64,000 nt of DNA from Clarkia xantiana subsp. parviflora. Taxonomy: Eukaryota > Streptophyta > Magnoliopsida > Myrtales > Onagraceae. The stretch is taken from contig JAPTYO010000013.1 of the NCBI GenBank assembly GCA_036873135.1, forward strand, positions 19,279,901-19,343,900, in the 5' to 3' direction. Under the pieces are notes generated by a model that was not told where the DNA came from, made no database searches, and saw nothing but the letters and a program-made list of their open reading frames with translations. Below are positions 44,046 through 54,971 of this stretch, in pieces. A program made the translations under genes and the position numbers. Each line of letters starts with the position of its first letter. Positions within the stretch are counted from its first letter, which is position 1.

Positions 44046-44514
44046 CTAGCTAAGTGTGTTTGACATTTAGGGTATATTGTTAAAGGGTATAAGGTGTTAT
44101 GATGTAGAGTTTAGTGATTTGTTGTTTAGTGGTTAATGTTAATAGTAATTTATGGTATATTTGTTTAGAGAATGTAGTAATTTATAGTCGTGTCCAAGGT
44201 CGTGCGAAAATTCGTATCCAGCGTGTGAAAAGCCGTGTACAAAAGTCGTGTACACTTGACACGGTCAACATGAATTTGACACGGGAATATTTCTGACACG
44301 AGTCAATTATGAATTTGACACGGGCTACAGTATTTGACACGCTCCTCCCCGTGTCAAAAAAAATTACTCACGCTATTACTTATCACGGGCAAAATCATGT
44401 CAGGTTCGTGTCAAACACATTTATACACGATTTTAACACGAAAATGCCTTGTGTTAATTGACCCTAGTTTCTTGTAGTGTTGTATAATCGCCAAAATTGT
44501 GAGTAATTTTTTTT

Positions 44515-45973
44515 GGGGATGGCTATAATCAACTCGACTGAGAAATCAGTCGAGTAAAAACTAACGGTCCGTTAGCCGCTCAGTTACTACTTCTCTCACG
44601 TCCCAAGTCTTTAATGTTGTTTATTTTATTTACTCTTCTCTCTCTGTCCTCTATCCTCTATCATCTCCTCTCTCTATTTTTTTTTTTTACTTTATGATTT
44701 ATCGACTAAACAACACACATTTCCATGATTTTTTTAATAACCGTATTATTCTTTTTGGCCAACGACATAGTATTATGCGATACTAAAATTTTAAAGCTTT
44801 AAACTTAATTTGTTGTATTATTTAACTAAGTTGGTAGTTATAGGTCTGACAATTTTAGACTCGACCCGAAATGAATTTGAAATTGACCATGGCTTGGGTA
44901 AGTTCGAATCCCAACTTTGAGTGTTCAGATCAGTTTCGACTTGACCCGAATCTAACCCGGGGAAAATTGGTCGGGTTTGGTCCTGATATTGGACCCGAAA
45001 TCAACCAATATCCGGATATAATTAGATTATAGATATTAACATATAAATATAATAATAAAATATTGAAACCCAAAGTAAAATCAAACAAATAACAAAGTAG
45101 AAACAATCACTTTATGTCTTCTCTCAACAAGTCTCTTCTCAATTTCAAATGCTCAGACGTTGCTTAGACATAGTCACAACTCATCTCATCGAATCACATA
45201 CCTCAAATGTGTAGTATTGTGCTACAAAGTAAAATCAACGATTCTGAGCTTTAAAACACACTAGAAAAATTTGTGTCACTAAATAATATTATTTAATTTT
45301 AATATTTATAAATATATTTATTTTCTTTAATTTATTATAATATTATTTACTCTTTAATATTGTAATCAAATAGTCATAACTTGAAACTGGATATTATAAT
45401 GAATAAATAATATTATTTAATTATGATATTCAATAGTAAATATAGTAAATTAAAGAAAATAAATATATTTACAAATATTACAATCAAATAATATTATTTA
45501 GTGAGTGAAATTATATGGTAGTACAATACTACACATTTGAGGTAGAAACTTTAAAATTTATTTTAAACGTTAAAATTGTTGATTTCACTGCATGTAATTA
45601 TCTAATTTAGTCAAGCAACATTATATTTCTTTAGATAATTACAGTGTAGTTAAATAATTCAAAATTTAAGTTTAAACTTTAAAATATTACTGTAATACTA
45701 TTATTTTTTTTTGGCTAAAGAATAATACTATCATGGTTGGTAAAAAAATAATTGAAAAAAACGTGTGAAATAAAGTAAAAACAAAATTGAGAGAGAGGAG
45801 GAGGTGAGAGGAGAGAGAGGAGAGATACTAGTTGACTTTTCAGTAAAAAAAAAAATAGAGACAGTTGGGCGTGACGGAGAGATGAGAAATGAATATAGCG
45901 GATCTCGAGATTTCTCAATCCAATGGTCCACAACTCGACTGGAAAAACAGTCGACTTAATTATAGCTGTCCCC
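44515..45973. mobile_element. Long-TIR MITE (1.46 kb)
   Basis: The left end GGGGATGGCTATAATCAACT and the complement of the right end, GGGGACAGCTATAATTAAGT, are inverted repeats of about 42 bp. Each holds an inner palindrome (ACTCGACTGA...TCAGTCGAGT). Runs of 8 and 9 T flank the ends and could be the target duplication. No coding region is present. It resembles Mutator-type non-autonomous elements. Confidence 0.75.
45203..45545. repeat. Foldback inside the MITE
   Basis: Left arm 45203-45345 and right arm 45435-45545 are inverted copies (ACCTCAAATGTGTAGTATTG and its complement). They share an AT-rich stretch ATATTTATTTTCTTTAAT. This is probably a second, nested foldback element. Confidence 0.75.
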
Positions 45974-46464
45974 TTTTTTTTTGCTGTTATATTATGGTTA
46001 TACCTAATTTAATCTATTTATGAGTTGATTTGCTAACTAAGCATATTTTTATTGGTAAACGAAAATAAGCACGCGAAATTGAAATTTTCAAATCTGAGCA
46101 AACCCTTGAATGGGAATCAAGGGTTTGACCAAAAGCTTCGGTCAAACCCTGGACTCTCCCATTCGAGGGTTTGACCGAAGCTTTTCAGTCAAACCCTTGA
46201 CTCCCATTCAAGGGTTTGACTGAAAACTTCAGTCAAACCCTTTACTAGAAATCTCGACTTTGACCTCGATTTTAACCCAAATTCGACATTAAAAAAAAAA
46301 AAAAAAATTTCAACATTAATAAAAACGATTTAAAAAAATATATCCAACATATAAATTTAGGGTTTGAAAATAAAAACCATTTAAACATCTAACATCCCAA
46401 AATACAAACCATAGAATATTGTTCTTACAAAAAAAAAATATCCAATACGACACATAATAGATAA

Positions 46465-47439
46465 TCAAGGTCTCCATATTCGCCCACCTTGTCTATCCCG
46501 CTTGGTCGCCCTCCCACCCCTACGTCCTCTATCTAAACCTCTTGCAGTTCTTATCTTTGATGGCCTAGAAGTTCTTATCTTCCTAGCAGTAGTGTTCTTA
46601 CATGTGTGTGGAGCACCAACTGTTGTAATCTCCCAATTCCCTAACTTTTTCAGAGATCCTCGTAGGGACCACATACAAGCTACTCCACCCACATTACGAC
46701 ACTTGAAATTTACTGTTGATTTTTCAGTGTAGCAATCTCGACAATTCTTAATATGCCACAACTTCACTTTAGTCTTGAGTGCAGCCTTGTTCTCAAAAGA
46801 AGCACCCTTCTGGAAATGATCCGCGACAAATGATGATTGCCCTCGGTCAACCTCCCAATCATTGCAGTTAAATTTACGAATCCAATCACCTGAAACATGC
46901 TCCGGGAGAGGTTTCCTAAAAGTAGTTTGTTGGGATTCACTGGATGAGCCAATAACCACAATTGATTGATTATGTTGTGTGTCACCATCACCATCACCAT
47001 CACCATCCTCTGATGATGATACTTCAACATTCCGGATAGAATCAACATCCTCTTCTTCATCATCATTTGAATTTTCTTCATCTTCTTCTTCTTCTTCGTT
47101 GTCGGCAGACATATCTCTTTGCATCACAGGTTCACGCCCAGATTGAACGACTCTTGTGATCACGTAAATCTCTATAAACTTGTCCTCACATGTTTCAAAA
47201 ACCGCATTCATTGCGGCTTGACTATTAATTGGGATAACTTTATTATCATCCCTCTTCCACTCAAGTTCAACATCAACATGAGAACTAATCAACCGACACT
47301 CTTTGATAACAATATTCTTCAGTTGGAGCAATGTTATGTCTTTTGGTGTCTGAGCTATCACCAAACTACCATCGACATATTCAACAACTCTTCCATTACG
47401 TGTAACTCTCCCACCGTAATGGCATAGTAGATTCACCAT
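46465..47439 (-). CDS. MuDR-type transposase N-terminal protein, deleted (324 aa)
   Basis: The frame starts at ATG 47439 (MVNLLCHYGGRVTRNGRVV), an N-terminal domain often found in plant MULE transposases. An acidic linker (residues about 110-150, Glu/Asp runs) follows, then the MuDR DNA-binding type region (residues about 205-285: FENKAALKTKVKLWHIKNCR, then CRNVGGVACMWSLRG). The catalytic MULE domain is missing. The last 40 residues are a basic RGRRGGRATKR tail. Probably an internal deletion joined the N-terminal part to the C-terminal end. It could still bind element ends without catalysing transposition (inference). Confidence 0.8.
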   Translation of the reverse strand: MVNLLCHYGGRVTRNGRVVEYVDGSLVIAQTPKDITLLQLKNIVIKECRLISSHVDVELEWKRDDNKVIPINSQAAMNAVFETCEDKFIEIYVITRVVQSGREPVMQRDMSADNEEEEEDEENSNDDEEEDVDSIRNVEVSSSEDGDGDGDGDTQHNQSIVVIGSSSESQQTTFRKPLPEHVSGDWIRKFNCNDWEVDRGQSSFVADHFQKGASFENKAALKTKVKLWHIKNCRDCYTEKSTVNFKCRNVGGVACMWSLRGSLKKLGNWEITTVGAPHTCKNTTARKIRTSRPSKIRTARGLDRGRRGGRATKRDRQGGRIWRP

Positions 47440-47583
47440 GTCTTAAAAAAATGAAAACACGAAACTTAGCTTATTGAATTGTCGAAATATCATTAACTAT
47501 GAATTTTTCAATGAATTAACTTATTTACAATCTCATTAACTAAATAATCTAGCAAATTACTATTTTGGTACGGTTAAGGCAAT

Positions 47584-47800
47584 CAATTTATGAAACCAAT
47601 CAACAATTAAACACTAAAAATGTTCATAATTAAAAAAAATTAGCATAAAATTATCTCAATTTGGGTAATTGCCCTAATTTGTTAGTAATATCTCAATTTA
47701 TGAAACCAATCAACAATTAAACACTAAAAATGTTCATAATTAAAAAAATTAGCATCAACTAACCTCAATTTGGGTAATTGCCCTAATTTCTGAAATTAGG
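47584..47800. repeat. Direct duplication upstream of the MULE ORF
   Basis: Two copies of about 109 bp, each starting CAATTTATGAAACCAATC and ending in GGTAATTGCCCTAATTT, lie in tandem, with a few differences. They lie between the transposase start and the GC-rich segment 47820-48060. Confidence 0.85.
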
Positions 47801-47819
47801 GTTTCAGATTGGAGTTGAT

Positions 47820-48060
47820 ACTCCGGCGAAGGGCCGGCGGACAGACCAACCACGGGCGAGGCTACTTCGGGCGGAGCAACGGCGGGCGGATCAACGGCGA
47901 CGGAGAAAGGAAGGGCGGAGCAGCAGGGACGGGAGCAGCAGCGGGACGGGCGGAGCAGCAGCGGGACGGGCGGAGCAGCAGCGGGACGGGCGGAGGAGCA
48001 GGGGACGGGCGGAGGAGCAGGGGGTCGGCTGGAGACGCGAAGAGAAGACGGAGTGACGCG
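47820..48060. repeat. GC-rich segment with GGGACGGGCGGAGCAGCAGC repeats
   Basis: This GC-rich island inside very AT-rich DNA contains three to four copies of a 19-20-bp unit (about 47925-48010). Open frames exist on both strands because of the repeat. None is recognised. It may be captured host DNA or an element promoter. Confidence 0.6.
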
Positions 48061-48102
48061 GCGGAATTTTTTTTTTTTTTTATTAGTGGAGGGCTGAAGC
48101 CC

Positions 48103-48208
48103 GGTTTGACCAAAATAGTGGTCAAACCCTCGACTGCCAGTCGAGGGTTTCATTTAAATGAAACCCTTGACTGGCAGTCGAGAGTTTGACCACTATTTTG
48201 GTCAAACC
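48103..48208. repeat. 106-bp near-perfect palindrome in the MULE terminus
   Basis: The palindrome is centred on CATTTAAATG (48151-48160). The two 53-base arms differ at only two positions by my comparison. Smaller hairpins (GGTTTGACCAAAATAGTGG folding on GGTCAAACC) nest inside each arm. The left terminus (46108-46240) has three successive hairpins made of the same GGGTTTGAC motif. Confidence 0.92.
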
Positions 48209-48578
48209 CTCGACTCCCATTCAAGGGTATGCCTATTTTTATATTTTTTATTTTTACATGCTCAAATTAGTATTTTAGAATAAAAATATGCTTATTTTGG
48301 TAAATTTCTCTCTATTTATAGCTCTATATATTGTCAGTTGGATTAATAGATTTTTTTGTTGTTCAGCTTTTCTTTTAAAATATAAATAACTTGAGTCTTG
48401 ATGTAGTGTTATTTTGAGGATACGAATATCGATAATTTTGCGAGTGGCATTATCGGAGAAAGACATAGACACCCATTTTGACTCCAATAGTGGTATATAT
48501 AGGTAATAAAAAAATCTATGTATGTATGTATGCATGTATATTTTTTTCTTATATATATATATATATATTATTCTACTA

Positions 48579-48914
48579 TAATATATGACTGAAGTTAAGT
48601 TTGAAAATTCAATAAAAAATATATAGCCAGCCTATGAATAAATATAATATTGAGGAAAATATTGCTATATTTCCTACTTCATATATATTAAAAAAAATAT
48701 TTCATCTCCCGCGGAAAAAATTCCAAAAAATAATAATTATTATTAAATATTTTAATTAATTTTTGCATTAAACTAATTAATTTATATCCAAAAAATAGTT
48801 TACAATTTTAAAATAAAGTTATATGTTCAATATACTAAGATAATCTTTTTTTTTTTTTTAGTTTAACCTTTTTTAAAATTTTACCCTGCGCGGTGCGCGG
48901 GGGTTAGTGGCTAG
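48579..48914 (+). mobile_element. Short Helitron (3' end clear, 5' end tentative)
   Basis: The 3' end CTGCGCGGTGCGCGGGGG-TTAGTGGCTAG at 48886-48914 is the plant Helitron signature: GC hairpin followed by CTAG, and the next base is T. It is inserted in the first bases of the next Helitron. The missing 7 bases of that Helitron (TCTACTA) occur at 48572-48578, which would put the start at 48579, but no TC start is visible there. Confidence 0.6.
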
Positions 48915-51092
48915 TATTATATTAATTCGGTATCAGAAGCCCTCTTAATGACACGGGGACAATTTGTCCAGTCAGCGTTGCCTAATTTAATCGTAATTTA
49001 ATAGGGGTTCTCTAAATTTAGATACATAATTGATAGATTTAAAATTAAGAAGTATTTTTATATCCTATTTTGGTCTCTACGCAATTTAAAGAAACAAATC
49101 TATTGAAAGTTTTCTTTTAAATTCATTGTCTATACAGATTGGTTTCGGATGACCGTAGGCCGCCACATAAAGTTAGATTTGGATGATTAGGTCGACTTTC
49201 GTCTAAGGATGGTTTATAGAGAAACTTGAAAAATCTCTATGGACATCAAAGGCTATCGGTTATTTCCGTCACTCATGCGAGTTAAGCCAATCGAATGGCA
49301 TAGGGTGTTCGAACATCCCGGTAATGAAACGGCTCCTTCAAAAGGTCGTTCTCATTTATATTTGCACGTTAAATACTATTTATAAACATATTGTGTTTTT
49401 TTCTAGTTATTTTATTGATAATATCTTGAACAATTCTTCTTATCAACCATACATAAAATGTTGCATCTCTAAATATATAAAAGGATTTCATAGTTACTTC
49501 AAGTAAGTACATATCATTACCCTTTTAATTGCGATGAATTTCAATTAGGCGTTTTTTATTGGTTATGTGATAGCAACAACTATTCGTATGTGCAGACATG
49601 TAATATATTTTTTTTTTTTCACATCAGTTTGATTGGGCATCAACCATGAATGTAATTCGTATTTTCATAATAGAGATACGCTATTTAAACTTTCACATTT
49701 TATTTGTTTCTGCGCGTTTAAAACTATTTATAGACATATTTATGGTTCAGTTTATTTTCAGTAATTTTGTTATTAATAACTTGAGCCTACCTCATAGTTA
49801 ATCTATTTTTTTTTATAAATATAATGAGTTAAATCTATTATCCTAATTATTAGGATTTAAATGTCTAACGACTAATATTAAGTGTTATTTAAAATTGTCA
49901 AGATGGAAAATTTTAAATTACCTCATTTTCTCAGTTATACCTAAGGAAAATTAGTTAAATTGAGAGAAAATTAATATGATTAGTACGTTCTATATTTAAA
50001 ATATAAATTTATTATAGGTCGTTATATTTTTTTTACTAGATATTATTATATTTTATATGTTAAATATATACAATTTTTTTGCCATGATGTTAAATATATA
50101 CAAGAGTATATATTATTTCACCAAATATATTATTATTACATTATCCACATTTTTGGTAAAACAGTAGCTCCCTTATTTTCTAAATATTGCTATAATTATT
50201 GAATCCACTTTTGATATAGTTACATAGTATTTAAATTTTAATAATAACACACAATTTCAATGAAAAGAAAGAGGATATGTACATATATTATTATTCCTTA
50301 TCTATTTTCTATTTAGTTTGAAATAAAATATTATAAATGATTTATGGTATGATGTTAAATTAATATATTAGTTAATAATTAGTCAAATGCACAACTATGT
50401 TTTGCAATGTTGCCCAATGCACCATATATGTTAGCAAATGCACTATTATGCTTTGAAATGTACTAGATGCACCACCACTCTATTGGTCTACCGTTAAATT
50501 TTAATGTAAAAATGTTGATGGTGCACATGTTGCTTACGTGAAATTGACAACAAACGTATTATAATGTCACATGAAAATTAAAATATAAAAAAAGGTAATA
50601 AACTAAAAGAAAAAACTAAAAAGAGCAACAACAAAAAAAAATCACACAAATTACAAAAAGTTAAGAAAAAAATATTGAAATAAATTTTAATTTGATTATA
50701 TTAAAAAAATTACTAAAAGTATATTTCATGTTAGTATCATGTGATCGTCGTCATTTTTAAGTAATATCCAATGGTAGACTAACATAATAATGCATCTGGC
50801 AACATTACAGAACATAGTGGTGCATTTGGCAGCATAATCATAGTAATTGCATTTAGCTAATTAATTCCCTTAATATTTTCTACATATACTTTTATCAAAA
50901 TAGACTTGCAAATTTTTACATTAGTTGTTATTCTATTACACATAAAAATATTTTTTCTATATATTTTCTCTCCTGCGCTATTGTAGTTGTCAATATATTC
51001 ACTTTTATTTAATAAATTTAGGTAACTCATTGTTTTTTAATTTTCGTTTTATTTGGAATTTTTCCCGCGCGGTGCGCGGGGTTAGTGACTAG
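48915..51092 (+). mobile_element. Helitron, non-autonomous (about 2.2 kb)
   Basis: The 5' part matches the Helitron start at 40960 (from TATTATATTAATTCGG on). The 3' end has the hairpin CCCGCGCGGTGCGCGGGG and TTAGTGACTAG, then T. No Rep/helicase ORF is present. The interior is AT-rich with no recognisable captured gene. Confidence 0.8.
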
Positions 51093-51362
51093 TGTAAACA
51101 TAATCTGACATCTTTTTACAACAATACTTTATGAAGTATATATTGAACTCTCTAAATTAAGTAATTCTAAAATTTTAGTTTTAAAATTATATTATATATT
51201 AATTATTTTTTTTCAATTTACTGTAAACTTTATTACAATTTTTTTTATATTAGGCCGTGCTTAGGCGGACCGGGCCTTCAGAACAAGATATAAACCTAGC
51301 ATGATACGAATCCACAGGTCACGAATTGCACTACCGGAGCGACCCGGTGAAACCGATATATT

Positions 51363-51420
51363 CCTAGGGTTTCTGTTTCCCTACCTCTCTCCGTCCCCTC
51401 TTCCTCTTTCAGTTTCTGTA
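51363..51420 (+). promoter_or_regulatory. NSA2 promoter-proximal telo-box and pyrimidine tract
   Basis: CCTAGGGTTT (51363-51372) is the complement of the telo-box AAACCCTA, common near transcription starts of plant translation and ribosome genes. A pyrimidine-rich run (TCTGTTTCCCTACC onward) follows. Which base starts the transcript is unknown. Confidence 0.6.
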
Positions 51421-51455
51421 CTGCTGCTGCTCCAGTTCAAGCTCAAGCCACCGAC

Positions 51456-53269
51456 ATGGTATGCTCTGCTCCTTGAGTTTCTTCGATTTTTCAGGACCGT
51501 GAATTTTTCACTCACCGATTCATTATGTTTTTATAGCCGCAAGGAGATTACATCGATCTTCACAGGAAGCGAAATGGCTACCGTCTCGATCATTTCGAGC
51601 GGAAGAGGAAGAAGGAGGCTCGTGAAGTGCACAAGCGCTCCACCATGGCTCAGAAGGTAATTTTCTCATCATTTTGACGTGATTTATTGTGGGTTTAGCT
51701 ATACCTGATTGAAGAATTTGAGCTCAAGTTTGCTCCTTGCAGTCTTTGGGTATCAAGGGCAAGATGTTTGCTAAGAAACGGTACCAGGAGAAGGCCTTGA
51801 TGAAGAAAACGTGAGTATATTAACTCGATTTTAAGCTGGATTTTGCTTATTTGCAATTTTGAGATGAATTATACACTCAAATTAAGTTGTCGACAGTGAT
51901 TTAGGGTTCTTGGCTAGTTATATGTTGCTTGGAGTGAGATGACTAATTTATAGTCCACCCACCATTTAGCTGCCAGTCTCATTATGTTGTGATATTTCAC
52001 TTGAAACAGACTAGCAATGCACGAGGAATCATCGAGTAGGAGGAAAGTCGACGATGATGTGAAGGAGGGAGCTGTTCCTGCCTATCTGCTTGACCGTGAG
52101 GATACAACCCGCGCCAAGGTACCATTTTTATTATATTAATGTAATTTGAATTTCGCAGTAGTATTTATTTTATCACTGCTCTTGAAGATAACAGTGATTC
52201 TTTGTTTAGGTTCTTAGCAACACTATCAAGCAGAAGAGGAAGGAGAAAGCCGGGAAGTGGGATGTTCCTCTACCAAAGGCGAGTTTATTGTAGATAGTTG
52301 AATACAAGAAAATGAATATATGTATATATGTATATTTGGGTTAGTATTTGTGGCAAAAAAAAAGGATTAGTATTCAGGTTGGTTTTTATGCTCATCTTTG
52401 TATTTTGTTCAAATCAGGTGAGGCCTGTGGCAGAAGATGAGATGTTCAAAGTGCTAAGAACAGGGAAACGGAAGGGTAAGTATTTTGATGTCCTCTTTCT
52501 TGCTTGTCAGTTTGCTTATTTATAGTGCAAGATTTAAATTGAATTTCTATGTGCCTGTTTTCATGGACTTGGTTGGAATGTTGCATCTTTTACTATTATA
52601 GGGATTGCATTGGTAGATATCTCATTAGATCTATTTTACTTCATTTTGGAGTGGGAGTTATTTCTGCAATCAATATTTGAAAGAAAGATTAAGGCGAATT
52701 GTGTGTTGATTCAGCCAAGCAGTGGAAGAGAATGGTGACAAAAGCTACATTCGTGGGGCCAGGATTCACCAGAAAACCCCCAAAGTACGAGAGATTTATC
52801 AGACCCTCAGGTTTGCGGTTCACTAAGGCTCACGTCACACATCCCGAACTCAAGTGCACATTCAATCTTGAAATCATCGCTGTCAAAAAGAACCCTAATG
52901 GTCAAATGTACACATCTTTGGGTGTCATGACTAAGGGAACAATCATTGAGGTCAAATATCCATTTTTATTTTAAATAAATAATAATTGTCAGCATTGATC
53001 TTAGACCGCGCTTGCAGTTTGAGATTCAGGATAAGTAAGTTACTGATTTGATTGATTGATATAGGTGAATGTGAGTGAACTTGGGCTAGTGACACCAGCA
53101 GGAAAGGTCGTGTGGGGTAAGTAATTTCTCTACTTCTGTAAAAACAAACCTATAAAATGTTTACTTTTTAGCGTCTCTTCTAAGGTGTTTCGATCTTGCA
53201 GGGAAATATGCGCAGGTGACTAATAATCCCGAGAACGATGGCTGCATAAATGCGGTTTTGCTAGTCTAA
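51456..53269 (+). CDS. NSA2: NSA2 ribosome biogenesis protein homologue (260 aa)
   Basis: NSA2 is a nucleolar 60S pre-ribosome maturation factor of the S8e-like fold. Coding exons: 51456-51458, 51537-51656, 51743-51810, 52010-52118, 52210-52278, 52418-52475, 52715-52950, 53065-53116, 53202-53269; the sum is 783 nt. The protein starts [20 protein letters not shown], carries basic [42 protein letters not shown] and [12 protein letters not shown], and ends [20 protein letters not shown], the conserved NSA2 C-terminus. Length equals the family's usual 260 aa. The first coding exon is the ATG alone. Intron 5 has a GC donor (AAG/GCGAGT) with an AG acceptor; the others are GT-AG. All junctions keep the frame, so the gene looks intact. 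LUH is convergent downstream. Confidence 0.95.
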
Positions 53270-53418
53270 CATCTCCGAGAAGAATGTTGGCTTCATGACG
53301 CCCAAGTGCCGATGTTTTTGGCGAGTTTTGTTTGTTGTCTGACAAGGCTATTTTAAATGCCGATTCTGGGAAAAAAAAATAATGTTTTTACTTCGTTGTA
53401 TGATCTAACGGCGTATTT
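53270..53418 (+). other. NSA2 3' flank
   Basis: The first 150 bp after the stop should hold the 3' untranslated region. The right end (53407-53418) is one copy of a 12-bp direct repeat that brackets the following insertion. Confidence 0.5.
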
Positions 53419-54969
53419 TTTTTAAATTTTTTTGGTAGAAAAGGAATCTAAACAAGAGAAGTGTTAGAAACACTTCAACAAACTAATTGTTTGCTGCCAC
53501 ATGTTTGACCAAAGTTGGTTTTTGGTGCTGCATGTTTATTGTTGTACGTTTTTTGTGTCATATGTTTGGGATGTGTATGTTTTTGGTACTTTATAAGTTA
53601 AATTTCACCCTTAAGTGGTTATGTGCTGACATGTGACCATTTAAAAAATAGAAAATGACTTAATTGCCCTCATCTCTAATATTCTCTCTTCTTCCATTCG
53701 GAACTGAAAGTCTCGACAAACAACCCAATGGAGCAGACCCTTTGTCTCCTCTCGTTCCGGTGGTTGTGTGGAGGATGTCAGAATCCCAAAAACTTGATGA
53801 CCCATAACATAAATTTAGACATGGATCCAAAATCCAGAACACTAGGAATCAAATTGCTGCAGTTCCCATGGTTAATGCACTTCATTTCCCAACCACGACT
53901 GCATTCCTGCAGCCAATTACCAACCCTCCTTTTTCATGAATTCTCAATCTCTTTGTAATCGCCACCCACCTTAAGTAATCATCTTCTCCCGCTCTTTGTT
54001 TATGGTGGTATTGTGATTTGGCTGCATAATATGCAATGTTGGTTGGTATACGCATATGAGAGTGTGATTGATATCATAAAGCATTGCCAAATTCAACCCC
54101 ATCAAACCCGTTGCTTTTTCAGACTTTCTTCAAGACCTTTGCAAGCAGGTAGGTCTGTGTTTTGTTGCATCAATGCTTCAACCAATTGCGGAAATTTAAC
54201 AATGAATGAATGACTTGTTCTTTATTATTATTTTGAGGGATGATATAAATTCCGAACAAGTGTTCCTACAAGTGCCGATTTGTGAGAGAAGGGTATTGTT
54301 TGTAATTTTCGACAATTCCAAGGGCATATTACACACAGACACAGTCGGAACGAATAGGAATGCCAAGTTCGGCACGGGAATCATTTCCGTATTATTTTTG
54401 TAACAACATTCAGACAAAGATGAAGACTACTCTGACTTTTGTTCCTCTAGCACCAGCTTGTGTGATAAGCTAAGCTAGTGTAATTATTATCTATGTTTGC
54501 ATCTATCAAGTAGAATGATGTAGTGAATGTAATCCTACTCCGTGATACGAGTGCTAACGACAGTAGAGGAAAAAGGGTCTGCCCTGTTGGTTGTCTTCCG
54601 AGACTCAGTTTTGGAGGGAAGAAAAGAGAAAATAAGAGGTAAGGACAGTTTTTTGTTTTTGTTTTTTTTAATGGTCACATGTCATGCAAATGACCACTTA
54701 ACGGTGGAATTTAACTGATGTTTAACAAAAGTATCAAAAACATACACACCCCAAACATATGACACCAAAAACCTACAAAAATAAACATGTAGCACCAAAA
54801 ACCAACTTTGGTCAAACATGTGGCACCAAAAGACCCTTTAACCCCTAATTATTTCTAACAAGTCTGGGTTCGCAGACCCCTACCCTAACAAGTCTTTAGA
54901 CATCTTAATTCGAACTTCCCTAGGAGGAATTTCGAATTATGATGTCTAAAGACTTGTTAGGGGTCTGCG
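53419..54969. mobile_element. Inverted-repeat insertion between NSA2 and LUH
   Basis: Arms of roughly 280 bp (about 53480-53760 and 54580-54840) are inverted copies, sharing for example CACATGTTTGACCAAAGTTG. The whole is bracketed by AACGGCGTATTT at 53407-53418 and 54970-54981. No transposase is visible; the middle has only short frames. It is likely a non-autonomous DNA transposon, but 12 bp is long for a MULE duplication, so the class is uncertain. Confidence 0.65.
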
Positions 54970-54971
54970 AA
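54869..54971. repeat. Long hairpin at the right end of the insertion
   Basis: TTCGCAGACCCCTA... (54869-54913) is the inverted copy of 54932-54971, differing by a 5-base insertion and one base. The loop is about 18 bases. The stem of about 40 bp would fold strongly in RNA or single-stranded DNA. Confidence 0.88.

Larger units (their letters stand above)
42028..44479. mobile_element. CACTA (En/Spm-type) non-autonomous transposon
   Basis: The ends are CACTACAAGAAACTAGGG on the left and its complement CCCTAGTTTCTTGTAGTG on the right. A 3-bp duplication TTG lies at 42025-42027 and 44480-44482. Subterminal zones on both sides are packed with TTGACACG and GTGTCAA motifs, which fit transposase-binding repeats. 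No transposase is present. The interior was enlarged by an LTR piece (42782-43097) and a solo LTR (43159-44045). Confidence 0.93.
46061..48296 (-). mobile_element. Mutator-like element with cruciform termini
   Basis: Both ends carry inverted copies of GGGTTTGACC-type sequences (46100-46250 and 48103-48230) and share AATAAGC-type outer ends. A 9-bp flank, TTGGTAAAC (46052-46060) versus TTGGTAAAT (48297-48305), agrees at eight positions and has MULE length. The interior encodes the N-terminal part of a MuDR-type transposase. The exact ends are tentative because the outer termini match only partly. Confidence 0.75.

Noticed and set aside
53728..53958. Short ORF between NSA2 and LUH
   Set aside because: It starts within the inverted arm of the insertion and shows no domain or splice context.
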